The notes: generated by a model from the sequence alone, not told the origin. Positions 1-7,532 are shown, counted from the first letter of the stretch. The stretch is 8,115 bases of DNA from Fidelibacterota bacterium (GCA_029939785.1 JAOZSG010000155.1:1-8115), one strand, 5' to 3'. Translations and numbers: made by a program.

Positions 1-232
1 AATAAGTTCAATTGAAAGTTCGGAGAAAACTCCTCAGAAAAGTTCGGAGAAAACTACCCAGAAAATATTTAGTTTAATAAAACAAAATCCTAAAATATCT
101 GCTGAATCTATTGCTAAAATATTAGAAATAAGCTCAAGAGCGGTTGAAAAACATTTGTCGAAATTAAAACAGAAAAACAAATTAGAACGAATTGGTCCAG
201 ACAAAGGTGGTTACTGGGAAGTAGTAAAATAA
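1..232 (+). CDS. C-terminal end of a winged-helix DNA-binding protein (probable AlbA_2/ATP-binding 'RecG-like' regulator), 5' truncated
   Basis: The reading frame is open from base 2 to the TAA at 230-232, so about 76 C-terminal residues are present and the start lies upstream of the window. The visible part is a charged linker containing two copies of an SSEKT(P/T)QK octapeptide, followed by a helix-turn-helix/winged-helix: KISAESIAKIL (first helix), then EISSRAVEKHLSKLKQKNKL (recognition helix and second turn), then the wing and end ERIGPDKGGYWEVVK. This ending is characteristic of the C-terminal winged helix in proteins with an N-terminal Schlafen/AlbA_2 domain, often annotated as ATP-binding or RecG-like transcriptional regulators. 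The AlbA_2 domain itself is not in the window, so the full-length assignment is inferred from the tail alone. The stop codon directly abuts the next ATG, suggesting co-transcription or at least tight packing. Confidence 0.7.
   Translation, partial: ISSIESSEKTPQKSSEKTTQKIFSLIKQNPKISAESIAKILEISSRAVEKHLSKLKQKNKLERIGPDKGGYWEVVK
17..64 (+). repeat. In-frame 24-bp tandem repeat, two copies
   Basis: Bases 17-40 and 41-64 are two adjacent 24-base units that differ at only two positions, within one codon (cct versus acc). Because 24 is a multiple of three and the units lie in frame, they encode SSEKTPQK and SSEKTTQK in the linker just before the winged helix of the truncated upstream gene. A change in copy number would lengthen or shorten the linker without a frameshift. 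Further copies could lie 5' of the window. Confidence 0.85.
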
Positions 233-970
233 ATGGTGCAAATTATGAATATAAAAAAATTATGTTGTCATCTGGTTTTATTGGTTACAATTTTTGTAAC
301 AATGACTTTTGCTCAGGTTCATGAGAGTGTTGAAAAAAATCCTTTAAGTTCAAAAGATAGTCTCCAATTTGATTCATTTACAGGAAGGATGTATGAAGTA
401 ATTCAAAAGGAAATGTTTGATTCAAAGACTGGAATTATCATTTTTGTTAATGATACTATTTGGGTGGACAAAAGTGAAAATTCATTGAAAAAACTATATT
501 TTGATCCTGTTACAGGATTACCGGTTGAGGTTCAATCCAAAACAACTATTTCTATGAATATGTTTAATAAATCCCATAATGCTTTGTGGGCAGATGGTAA
601 ATTAATATCCCGAGTAAGATTGACCGCCAAAAAAGAACATAAATCATTACCATGGATGATGATTGGAGGACCTGCATCTTGTGGTACCATGATATTAACA
701 AGTGTAGCAGGTGCATATATAGCCGCAGGTCCCGGCTTTTTGATTGGTAGTATTGCCGGTGCTGTATTACCACCTTTTGTATTTAGTGAGATTAGTGGAA
801 AACCGAAAATTTTATATCCTGAAGATTTACCACAATCTCAAAGAGAAATATATAAAAAATTATACACAAAAGAGATAAAACGAAATCGGCGAAATAGTGT
901 TTTTAAAGGTGAATTAGCAGGATGTGGAGTTTTTATTTTTGTTGTGGCATTACTTGCAGAGTTTTATTGA
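233..970 (+). CDS. Unrecognised exported/membrane protein with FD-x-x-TG repeats and a glycine-rich hydrophobic hairpin
   Basis: I do not recognise a named family. The protein has 245 residues from the ATG at 233, which directly follows the previous stop; the ATG at 245 (Met5) is an equally plausible start, and neither has a strong Shine-Dalgarno site. Residues 5-28 look like a Sec signal peptide: basic NIKK, a hydrophobic stretch, and a likely cut after TFA. Three short motifs recur in the N-terminal half: FDSFTG (46-51), FDSKTG (62-67) and FDPVTG (90-95), each followed by a hydrophobic, strand-like segment. Residues 141-184 form a glycine-rich hydrophobic region with GxxxGxxxG spacing (168, 172, 176), probably a membrane hairpin. 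A basic segment (205-221) and a last hydrophobic helix (226-243) follow. Its TGA is directly followed by the start of the YidD-like gene, so the two are probably translationally linked; a role in envelope or membrane assembly is only a guess from that neighbour. Confidence 0.75.
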   Translation: MVQIMNIKKLCCHLVLLVTIFVTMTFAQVHESVEKNPLSSKDSLQFDSFTGRMYEVIQKEMFDSKTGIIIFVNDTIWVDKSENSLKKLYFDPVTGLPVEVQSKTTISMNMFNKSHNALWADGKLISRVRLTAKKEHKSLPWMMIGGPASCGTMILTSVAGAYIAAGPGFLIGSIAGAVLPPFVFSEISGKPKILYPEDLPQSQREIYKKLYTKEIKRNRRNSVFKGELAGCGVFIFVVALLAEFY

Positions 971-1597
971 TTGCTGAAAAAATATAAAATAAATATTATA
1001 CTATTTGTGATATTGTTTTTATCTAATATTGCATTATCCCAAAGTGTTGCTGATACTTTACTCAGTAAAAAAGATATATCAATTACAAAAAAACTTTTTA
1101 TTGCTCCAATATCTTTATGGCAGAAACTTTCTTATTCAACATCTGCTTTAAATTGTCAGTTTGAACCGTCGTGTTCACAATTTATGGCATTATCTATTTC
1201 TAAGCATGGGGCATTTGCCGGATCAATTATTGGAGCTGATCGAATAATCAGGTGTAATCCTTTTGCTCATTATTATCATACAAAATTGGATTCCGGTCAT
1301 TTTCATATTGATGGAAGATTACTCGATACAGTTCCGGATAAAATTTATTTACACAAACCTGATATCAATATAGCAATGACAATTGTTCCCGGACTTGGTA
1401 GATTGAACAACAAGCATCCGGGTGACGGACTTTATAGCCTTTTGCTGGAATCTACTTTAGCTTTTTCCAGTTATTCGTTACATCGAAAAGGGCATCAAGT
1501 TGGAGCGATTATATTTGGAACAGCTGCAATTGTGTTTTGGTTGTCGGATTTCTATGATTCTTTGAGGATAAAAAGTGGAAAGAATAAAGTAAAATAA
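971..1597 (+). CDS. yidD: YidD-family (membrane protein insertion efficiency factor) protein with added signal peptide and C-terminal membrane domain
   Basis: Residues 61-98 carry the YidD (haemolytic domain) signature: the CQFEPSCSQF core with Cys62 and Cys68, a helix with KHGAFAG, then the RIIRCNPF end with Cys95. YidD supports YidC/Sec-dependent insertion of inner-membrane proteins. Classical YidD is a protein of roughly 70-110 residues with no signal peptide. This one has 208 residues: an N-terminal signal-like segment (basic LKKYK, hydrophobic 8-22, likely cut near LSQ), the YidD core, a linker, and a C-terminal region (about 132-195) with IVPGLGRLNNKHPGDGLYS followed by two hydrophobic helices. 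The PGLG...DGLYS pattern resembles the small membrane modules found in some Bacteroidota proteins; that is a recollection of the pattern, not a search result. The start is TTG at 971, directly after the previous TGA. No ATG lies before the YidD core, and the signal segment needs this start (or the adjacent CTG). A weak GCAGAG lies 9 bases upstream. Confidence 0.85.
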   Translation: MLKKYKINIILFVILFLSNIALSQSVADTLLSKKDISITKKLFIAPISLWQKLSYSTSALNCQFEPSCSQFMALSISKHGAFAGSIIGADRIIRCNPFAHYYHTKLDSGHFHIDGRLLDTVPDKIYLHKPDINIAMTIVPGLGRLNNKHPGDGLYSLLLESTLAFSSYSLHRKGHQVGAIIFGTAAIVFWLSDFYDSLRIKSGKNKVK

Positions 1598-1598
1598 A

Positions 1599-3800
1599 TT
1601 ATAATCCTATCCTAATACCAAACCGGATTTGTCTTCCGAAATCAGGATATCCAACAACAGTTGAATATTTTTTACCAGTTAGATTTTGAATCTCTGTATA
1701 GATTCTAAGGTTGGAAAGTTTTTGGATTGTATATCCTGTTGTAATATCAAAAGTGATAAAGTCTCCGAGAGGTTGTGGTCCGGAACTACTAAATCTATCG
1801 TTTTCATAACTGGAAACATATTTCACGAAAAGGTTCAGATCAAAATTATTATAAGTTGCATATAAACCACTATTAATCAGAATCTCAGGGAATTCCTCAT
1901 TTTTTTCCATCTTATCCTGTGATTTCATATGAGATCTCATAAAAGTTGCATTAAAAAATGGTTCAAAATGACGAAAAAGTTTAGTAAAACGAAACTCGAA
2001 TTCAATACCTTTACTGTTTTGATCTCTGTTTGTATATAGTTCTAATATTCTGCCTGAAAGAGTATCCGTAAAAGTTGTACCACTTAATACAATAGCATTA
2101 TTTTGGTTTGTATAAAACCCTGTCAAAGTAAAAATTCCGAGAGATGGAATTATTTTATTTAATCCTATATCTAATTTTGTAACGTCTTCTTTTTTAGGTT
2201 TTATTGAATTACTGGTCAATGTACCGGTTCTTGGAGTCACAAGCCCTTTAGTGACATTTATATTAATAGATGTAGAGTTATTCCATTGATAACTTGTACC
2301 AAGATTTGTCTGTATAACAGGTTCGTCCCATTCATTCTTTATAGGATCAACATTGCTTAAACCTTTTCCACTTCCATTGATATTAAAACCGCCATATTGA
2401 TGATAATAAGTTTTATTTAATCTAACTCCTGCATCTATATTCCATTTGCCAAAGTTATGTTCATCTACAATAACAAAAGAATAGGTCGAAAGTTCGCATT
2501 TTTTACCAATATAAAATCGTTTGCCTTCAGGAGCATTCCAATAATTATAAAAAGTCCCAATACGTAAATTATTGTTTTTTATAATGCTTATTGATTGAAT
2601 GAAATTTGCACCATATTCATAATCTGCTTCAGAGTATTGAATCATTTCAGTATCCGGTGTTTTTCTCATCTTCATTACAGGTTTTCGATCACTGAAATAT
2701 AAATGCAATTCTGATGAAGATTTATTACTCTGTTTATGAAATATTTTGATATTTGTGAGTAATGTTTGGATAGGATCATAAGTCTGTTTGAAATTTTGGT
2801 ATTTCATAGAAGCAGGAGCAATTGCAATTGCTAATTGTCTCTTGCCTTTTAGATAAAAAATATTTGACTGGATGTAGAAATTTTCAGAAGATTGATATTT
2901 AATATTTTGATAGAAATTACTATTTTTTTCTTCTGCATACATATTTTTAGGACCCTCTGTTGCCATGTATCCTAATCCAGTTGTAAAGGAAATATTACCA
3001 ATTTTATTACCATGAGAAACTGAAGTCTTCAGGCTGTTGAATGTTCCATATTCAAGAGTTGCATTGGTTGTCGATTTCATGTATTCTTTGGTTTTAATAT
3101 TAATAATTCCAGCCATAGGTGAGAAGCCTTTTAAAAGAGCAGAACTCGAACGGATAATGTCAATTTGCTCAATATCTGATGCAGAAAAAAAATAGGTGGT
3201 TTCATGAAATTCTTTTTGGACAATACCATTGATTGCGTAATCAGGATATGGATATTTCTGACCACGAACAGAAAAGAATTGTTTGACAATTCTACCACGG
3301 GTTTCTGTTAATCCACTGGGAATATATTTCATTGCATCAATTAAATTTTTTGCACCTTGTTTTTTTATCTCTCTGTGATTGATGGTTGTAATTGTAGATT
3401 TTAATGAAAGGGATTCAATCATAGGATTTGCAATCTGATCATGGTATTGATTACCGGTAACATCTATAGGTTGAAGTTTTAAAACAGTAGGTATTAGATT
3501 AAAATTCTGTATTACACTCTCATTTCCATTAAGAGTGACAATAATAGTTTTACTTACATATCCTATCCTCGAGACTACAAGATTATACTTACCGGAAGGT
3601 AAATTATTTAAGATATAGTATCCATTCTTATCTGATGATGCTCCTATGTTGGTTTTTGATATAGATATGTTAACATTTTCAAGTGGATAATTGGTGTCGG
3701 AATCTGTTATTTTACCATTTATTTGATTAGTATCTGCATATACTGATGTTGCAAGTAATAAGAAAATAATAGTTGAAAATATATATAATGTCCTGACCAA
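1599..3800 (-). CDS. TonB-dependent outer-membrane receptor with N-terminal carboxypeptidase-regulatory-like domain
   Basis: The product has 733 residues and is probably an active importer of a substrate too large for porins, powered by TonB/ExbBD. Domains in order: signal peptide 1-22 (hydrophobic IIFLLLATSV, cut after YA); CarboxypepD_reg-like beta-sandwich about 26-104 (INGKITDSDTNYPLENVNIS, then NGYYILNNLPSGKYNL and RIGY); a TonB-box-like stretch LQPIDVTG at 109-116; plug about 130-237 (REIKKQGAKNLIDAMKYIPSG, VRG at 178-180, the IEQIDIIRSSSALLKG segment, then AGIINIKTK); and a beta-barrel from about 240, ending NLTGKKYSTV...GRQIRFGIRIGL. Length and domain order are normal and intact. The start is TTG at 3798-3800 with AGGA 7 bases upstream; the first internal Met (about 127) would lose the signal and the first domain. 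It follows the propeller gene by 17 bases, with no SusD-like gene visible. The ligand cannot be told from sequence. Confidence 0.92.
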   Translation of the reverse strand: MVRTLYIFSTIIFLLLATSVYADTNQINGKITDSDTNYPLENVNISISKTNIGASSDKNGYYILNNLPSGKYNLVVSRIGYVSKTIIVTLNGNESVIQNFNLIPTVLKLQPIDVTGNQYHDQIANPMIESLSLKSTITTINHREIKKQGAKNLIDAMKYIPSGLTETRGRIVKQFFSVRGQKYPYPDYAINGIVQKEFHETTYFFSASDIEQIDIIRSSSALLKGFSPMAGIINIKTKEYMKSTTNATLEYGTFNSLKTSVSHGNKIGNISFTTGLGYMATEGPKNMYAEEKNSNFYQNIKYQSSENFYIQSNIFYLKGKRQLAIAIAPASMKYQNFKQTYDPIQTLLTNIKIFHKQSNKSSSELHLYFSDRKPVMKMRKTPDTEMIQYSEADYEYGANFIQSISIIKNNNLRIGTFYNYWNAPEGKRFYIGKKCELSTYSFVIVDEHNFGKWNIDAGVRLNKTYYHQYGGFNINGSGKGLSNVDPIKNEWDEPVIQTNLGTSYQWNNSTSININVTKGLVTPRTGTLTSNSIKPKKEDVTKLDIGLNKIIPSLGIFTLTGFYTNQNNAIVLSGTTFTDTLSGRILELYTNRDQNSKGIEFEFRFTKLFRHFEPFFNATFMRSHMKSQDKMEKNEEFPEILINSGLYATYNNFDLNLFVKYVSSYENDRFSSSGPQPLGDFITFDITTGYTIQKLSNLRIYTEIQNLTGKKYSTVVGYPDFGRQIRFGIRIGL

Positions 3801-3807
3801 AATATTA

Positions 3808-3811
3808 TCCT
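3808..3811 (-). promoter_or_regulatory. Shine-Dalgarno site of the TonB receptor gene
   Basis: On the minus strand AGGA is followed by a 7-base spacer (GATAATATT region) and then TTG at 3798-3800. It lies within the 17-base gap between the two minus-strand genes and supports both the TTG start and translation from a shared mRNA. Confidence 0.6.
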
Positions 3812-3817
3812 AATTTG

Positions 3818-6800
3818 TTACTCTTTTGCTATTTCTATTCCACTTAGTATTGATTTCGTTCCGTTAATTGTGTGAAACTCAATTTCTAATAAGTCGTTAA
3901 CAGTTATTCCATTAAATTCTTTAATTAGGGTTTTATTTTTTCCTTTTGATTCTTTTATTATATTAATATTTCTGGACACAATATTTCCCTGGATAGAAAT
4001 ATCAAAATTTGAGGATGTATTTTGATCTAATTCAGCAAAATATAATTTTATAGTATATGTGTCTTGCTTGTTATTTTTTTCTGCTAGAGATATTTGGATT
4101 TTTGAGAAATTTTTCACACCTGATGAAGATACCCAGGGCATAATATTAGTAATTACTGATGAATGATTCCGATAATATTCTACGTTTTTACCAATAACAT
4201 GTATTGGAATTTCAGGAGATTTACCTCCAATACTTGGATAATCTATCCAAAGGATATTATTATCGTCTATTCGATCTCCTGCAGATCCAAAATTAATTCC
4301 AATTTTATTTATTTTTTCTCCTGACCATTCAAAATCATTGGTTGTCCAATATTCCACATCTTCCATATGGATGAGAGCCAGTGATGTTTGATTTTGATAT
4401 GAACAATTACAGGTACGCGTGTAATCAGGTGCATTTAGTACACCATCAGCTGCAATAAGGTTAGAAGTACAGCTTGATTTAAATCCACCAAAATTTCCGG
4501 TACCACCCATTTTATTAAGATCATAAAATCCGGCAGCAGCAGATCGAAATGTGAGTAAATATTCTGAAGCAATATTATAATTACAACCGTATGAACGAGA
4601 ATATTTCCATAGATTTTTTTCATTTGTAATAGGATTGACTACATTTATTAATTCGCCTGTAAAAAGATTAATGGCATGTTTATCAGTAAAAATACGATTA
4701 TTATGAATAATTGGAGGATTCTCATAATGTAATTTTTTATCCCAAATTATTTTGCCATTTTTGCTGTTATGAAGAATCATTCGCCTACCTTCTTCCCCAG
4801 AAATCATATCACGTGATGAACGGGTAGCTTGTAATAAAAAATTATTTTCTTCTGATATTGATAGCCAACTGCCGAATATATTCTCGTTTGATTCCCAGAC
4901 GGTTTTCCCTGATTCAATATCCAGTGCGAAAAGAGAATAATCTGTAGGGTATTCCATACCACGTCTCTCAAACCTTTTTGCAAAAAATGGTGAAAATTTA
5001 TCAAGGCAATATAAAATATTATGACCTGCAGTTATTCCATTATGAATAAAACCATATTTTGCGCTTTTTTCCCAGAGTAATTCTCCTGTATCTCTATCCA
5101 TTACAAATAGTTTAGTGCTTGAAACGTTATTAAAATTAGTAAAATCACGTATCATTATTTTTTTCCAGTCAGGTGCTTTATCATATTCTTTTTGTTCTTC
5201 TTCATTTCGGTTTTCCATATTCTTATAGTCTGGTATTCCTGAAGTTCCAATCAAGTAGTTTTTATAAATTCCTATATAGCCCCAGCGTGCTTTTTTTGAT
5301 AATTTAAATGTATTTATTTTTTTTCCTGTTTCCATATCAAGAACATAACATTTGTCTTCGTTAACAATATATAATTTATCCATTGTTGCAACAAAGTTTG
5401 TTCCTCTGGAGTTTGCTCCCGGAGCATGTGTCTGACTTCTTTTTAAAGAATTGAAAGAATGTGTTTCATTATAATAGATACCATAAGTATTCAGACTATC
5501 AAGTTTTGTTTTCCATAACACTTGCCCGGTATATACATCACGTGCACTAAATTTATTTATACCTTGTATAATTAATTTTCCGCCAATTATCTGTTCTGGA
5601 GGTCCATGTCCGTGTCTTGGTAAAACATCCATATTTGAACTTCCTCCAAACCATAAAATACCCATAGGAAGTTTTACATATTTATCATCTGATTTGACAG
5701 TATTTTGAATATTCCCATATTGATGAGTCCATGTTCCTGCATCTTTTAGTGAACCTTCACGTGATATTATCAGACCATTTTTTATATCTATTATTTTTAA
5801 GCCATGAAGATTTGAATTGTTTGCAATTTCTTTAAATTTGTGTTTTTGATACGAATTAAGTGGAATAAATATTTTTCCACCATAAGGTCTTGTGGAAAAA
5901 TACAGGTTTTCTAAATATTCCAAATTGTTTTCAAAATTTGATTCTTTTAAACCATCAATTATTGTTGCTTTTGCAAAATAGGGCGGGATATTGACCGTTT
6001 TGGGATTTCCTTGTAATAGATGAATACGCTTCCCATTTAGTCCAGCTTTATCAAATTTACCTCTAAGTAAATTAATTTTTTCTACTGATGGGTCAATTGC
6101 GATAATATTAAGATTTGAATTGTATACTATTGCAGCGAGAAGGTCTGGATTTTTAATTCCATAATAAAGAGCATATCCATTTTGAATATTTAAATTGTCT
6201 AATATCTTCAAAGATTTTTTATGGTATTTTTCTGCAATTTGTAATTTGACTGGGTTATGATGAAATTCTTTTACATTATCTTGTTTTATACTAAATGCCA
6301 TAATTTTTCCATCAAGAGTGATTGCAAAAAGTTTATCATCTGCTGTGATTAATCTTTCAAATGAGCCCTTAATATTTTTTTGCCAAATTATTTTATGTGT
6401 CTTTGAATTTAGGTTGACTTGCAGAGCAGTGATTTTATTTTTTCCTCCACAATATAGTGTATTACCAGATTTTATAAGATCACCACTTGCATCAACTTTT
6501 ATATTAAATAATATTTTTGATGGATTTGATCTTGCACTGACTTTTATAGAATTTCCTGAGTAATAAATTGCTTTTTCGTCAATTGTCGGATATTTTCCTA
6601 GATGTGTTTTCCCTTTACTCAAACCTGTATTTGCATTATAAAGTGCAACATCACGTTCTGCAAGATGATTAAAGAAAAATGTATCTATTGCACTGATATA
6701 AACACCACCTTGATGTTGAGCCTCAGCAAATTTAAAATATTCAAATTTCCCTGTGTTCTTATCAAAACATGCAGGAACTGAACGACCTCCTGAAACTAAT

Positions 6801-7522
6801 AATTTGTTGTCAAGAATTGCCATTGAACCTTGTGGTGCAATTCCTGCAAAAGCAGGACTCCAGTGAGGTTGACGAATATATTGAGAACCGGTTCCATCGT
6901 TTTTCCAGATTATCTGCCCTGTTTCAGCATTTAAAGCATATATAAAAGTTCCCATAAATGGCCATATTCCTGCTGCAAAATATATTCGGTTATCCTCGAG
7001 AACAACTCCACCACGGGCTGGCCACATTGATATTAATCTTTTATTACCAATAATTTTTTTTAATGATGGTGTTCCAAGAAATTTCCAGATAAGATTTCCT
7101 GATTTTGCATTCAAACAGTATAAAAACCCATCATCGCTTGTAAAATATATTTTATCAGAATTTCCTGCCATTGGAAGTCGAACAGGTCCGTCAGTAAAAA
7201 ATGTCCATTTAATTTCGCCTGATTCAGTATCGATTGCCATTACTTTATCACAGTCATTGAAACCGATATATAATGTCTTTCCTATTACAATAGGTTCAAA
7301 AAGACGATCAAAACGCATTCTGTCATTATTTATTTGGTCATCCCAGGTTTGTTCTCTTTGGGAAAAATGATGGATCCAGGATAAATAAAGTTCATCAGAG
7401 AGTTGAAGGTTCGACGCTGCAGTTCTATTCGGATTTGAACGAAGCATAGGCCAATCAACTGCATGGAGATTTGATACCACACAAAAAAGTAAAATGGTTA
7501 TTATTTGTTTTATTCTAATCAT
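3818..7522 (-). CDS. Large secreted protein: PQQ-type beta-propeller, methyltransferase-like domain, second propeller, malectin-like C-terminus
   Basis: The product has 1234 residues from the ATG at 7520-7522. A TTG four codons upstream is also open, but GGAG lies 6 bases before the ATG and overlaps the TTG region, so the ATG is preferred. Residues 1-21 are a signal peptide (basic RIK, hydrophobic core, cut after LHA); mature DWPML...NRTAAS is the usual PQQ-propeller opening. Propeller 1 (about 24-416) has blade motifs IDTESGEIKW (97), LNAKSGNLIW (137) and LNAETGQIIW (197). Residues 428-586 resemble a Rossmann methyltransferase domain with a degenerate motif I. Propeller 2 (about 596-1060) has DVYTGQVLW (662), MDRDTGELLW (808) and LDIESGKTVW (867), plus a Cys-rich segment with Cys1018 and Cys1038-x-Cys1040. 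Residues 1075-1231 look malectin-like (YTIKLYFAELD, FDISIQG, ISGIEI-type end). No haem CxxCH motif is seen and dehydrogenase activity is not supported; a binding or scaffold role is inferred. It is the first gene of an operon with the TonB receptor. Confidence 0.9.
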   Translation of the reverse strand: MIRIKQIITILLFCVVSNLHAVDWPMLRSNPNRTAASNLQLSDELYLSWIHHFSQREQTWDDQINNDRMRFDRLFEPIVIGKTLYIGFNDCDKVMAIDTESGEIKWTFFTDGPVRLPMAGNSDKIYFTSDDGFLYCLNAKSGNLIWKFLGTPSLKKIIGNKRLISMWPARGGVVLEDNRIYFAAGIWPFMGTFIYALNAETGQIIWKNDGTGSQYIRQPHWSPAFAGIAPQGSMAILDNKLLVSGGRSVPACFDKNTGKFEYFKFAEAQHQGGVYISAIDTFFFNHLAERDVALYNANTGLSKGKTHLGKYPTIDEKAIYYSGNSIKVSARSNPSKILFNIKVDASGDLIKSGNTLYCGGKNKITALQVNLNSKTHKIIWQKNIKGSFERLITADDKLFAITLDGKIMAFSIKQDNVKEFHHNPVKLQIAEKYHKKSLKILDNLNIQNGYALYYGIKNPDLLAAIVYNSNLNIIAIDPSVEKINLLRGKFDKAGLNGKRIHLLQGNPKTVNIPPYFAKATIIDGLKESNFENNLEYLENLYFSTRPYGGKIFIPLNSYQKHKFKEIANNSNLHGLKIIDIKNGLIISREGSLKDAGTWTHQYGNIQNTVKSDDKYVKLPMGILWFGGSSNMDVLPRHGHGPPEQIIGGKLIIQGINKFSARDVYTGQVLWKTKLDSLNTYGIYYNETHSFNSLKRSQTHAPGANSRGTNFVATMDKLYIVNEDKCYVLDMETGKKINTFKLSKKARWGYIGIYKNYLIGTSGIPDYKNMENRNEEEQKEYDKAPDWKKIMIRDFTNFNNVSSTKLFVMDRDTGELLWEKSAKYGFIHNGITAGHNILYCLDKFSPFFAKRFERRGMEYPTDYSLFALDIESGKTVWESNENIFGSWLSISEENNFLLQATRSSRDMISGEEGRRMILHNSKNGKIIWDKKLHYENPPIIHNNRIFTDKHAINLFTGELINVVNPITNEKNLWKYSRSYGCNYNIASEYLLTFRSAAAGFYDLNKMGGTGNFGGFKSSCTSNLIAADGVLNAPDYTRTCNCSYQNQTSLALIHMEDVEYWTTNDFEWSGEKINKIGINFGSAGDRIDDNNILWIDYPSIGGKSPEIPIHVIGKNVEYYRNHSSVITNIMPWVSSSGVKNFSKIQISLAEKNNKQDTYTIKLYFAELDQNTSSNFDISIQGNIVSRNINIIKESKGKNKTLIKEFNGITVNDLLEIEFHTINGTKSILSGIEIAKE

Positions 7523-7528
7523 TAATGA

Positions 7529-7532
7529 CTCC
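7529..7532 (-). promoter_or_regulatory. Shine-Dalgarno site that decides the start of the propeller gene
   Basis: On the minus strand GGAG is followed by the 6-base spacer TCATTA and then ATG at 7520-7522. This near-ideal spacing favours the ATG over the in-frame TTG at 7532-7534, which overlaps the site itself. Confidence 0.65.

Noticed and set aside
564..773. Minus-strand open frame of 69 codons
   Set aside because: It lies fully inside the 245-residue exported protein gene, has no ribosome binding site or recognisable domain, and its composition looks like antisense read-through.
1599..3800. SusC-type receptor of a polysaccharide utilisation locus
   Set aside because: The protein is shorter than typical SusC (about 1000 residues), no SusD gene is adjacent and no glycoside hydrolase is in the window, so only a general TonB receptor call is supported.
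4435..5004. Two short minus-strand open frames (4435-4623 and 4804-5004)
   Set aside because: Both are in an alternate frame inside the large propeller gene, whose own frame has clear blade motifs throughout.
6318..6563. Plus-strand open frame of 81 codons opposite the propeller gene
   Set aside because: Antisense to well-supported coding sequence with no start signal or family resemblance.
3818..7522. Quinoprotein alcohol dehydrogenase
   Set aside because: PQQ-type repeats alone do not show enzyme activity. No haem CxxCH and no recognisable dehydrogenase signature were seen, and the Rossmann and malectin-like additions do not fit that family.
7457..7522. Lipoprotein signal on the propeller protein (LLFC near residue 14)
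   Set aside because: The residues before the cysteine do not fit the L-[AS]-[GA]-C lipobox, and the hydrophobic core continues past it to a good LHA cleavage site.
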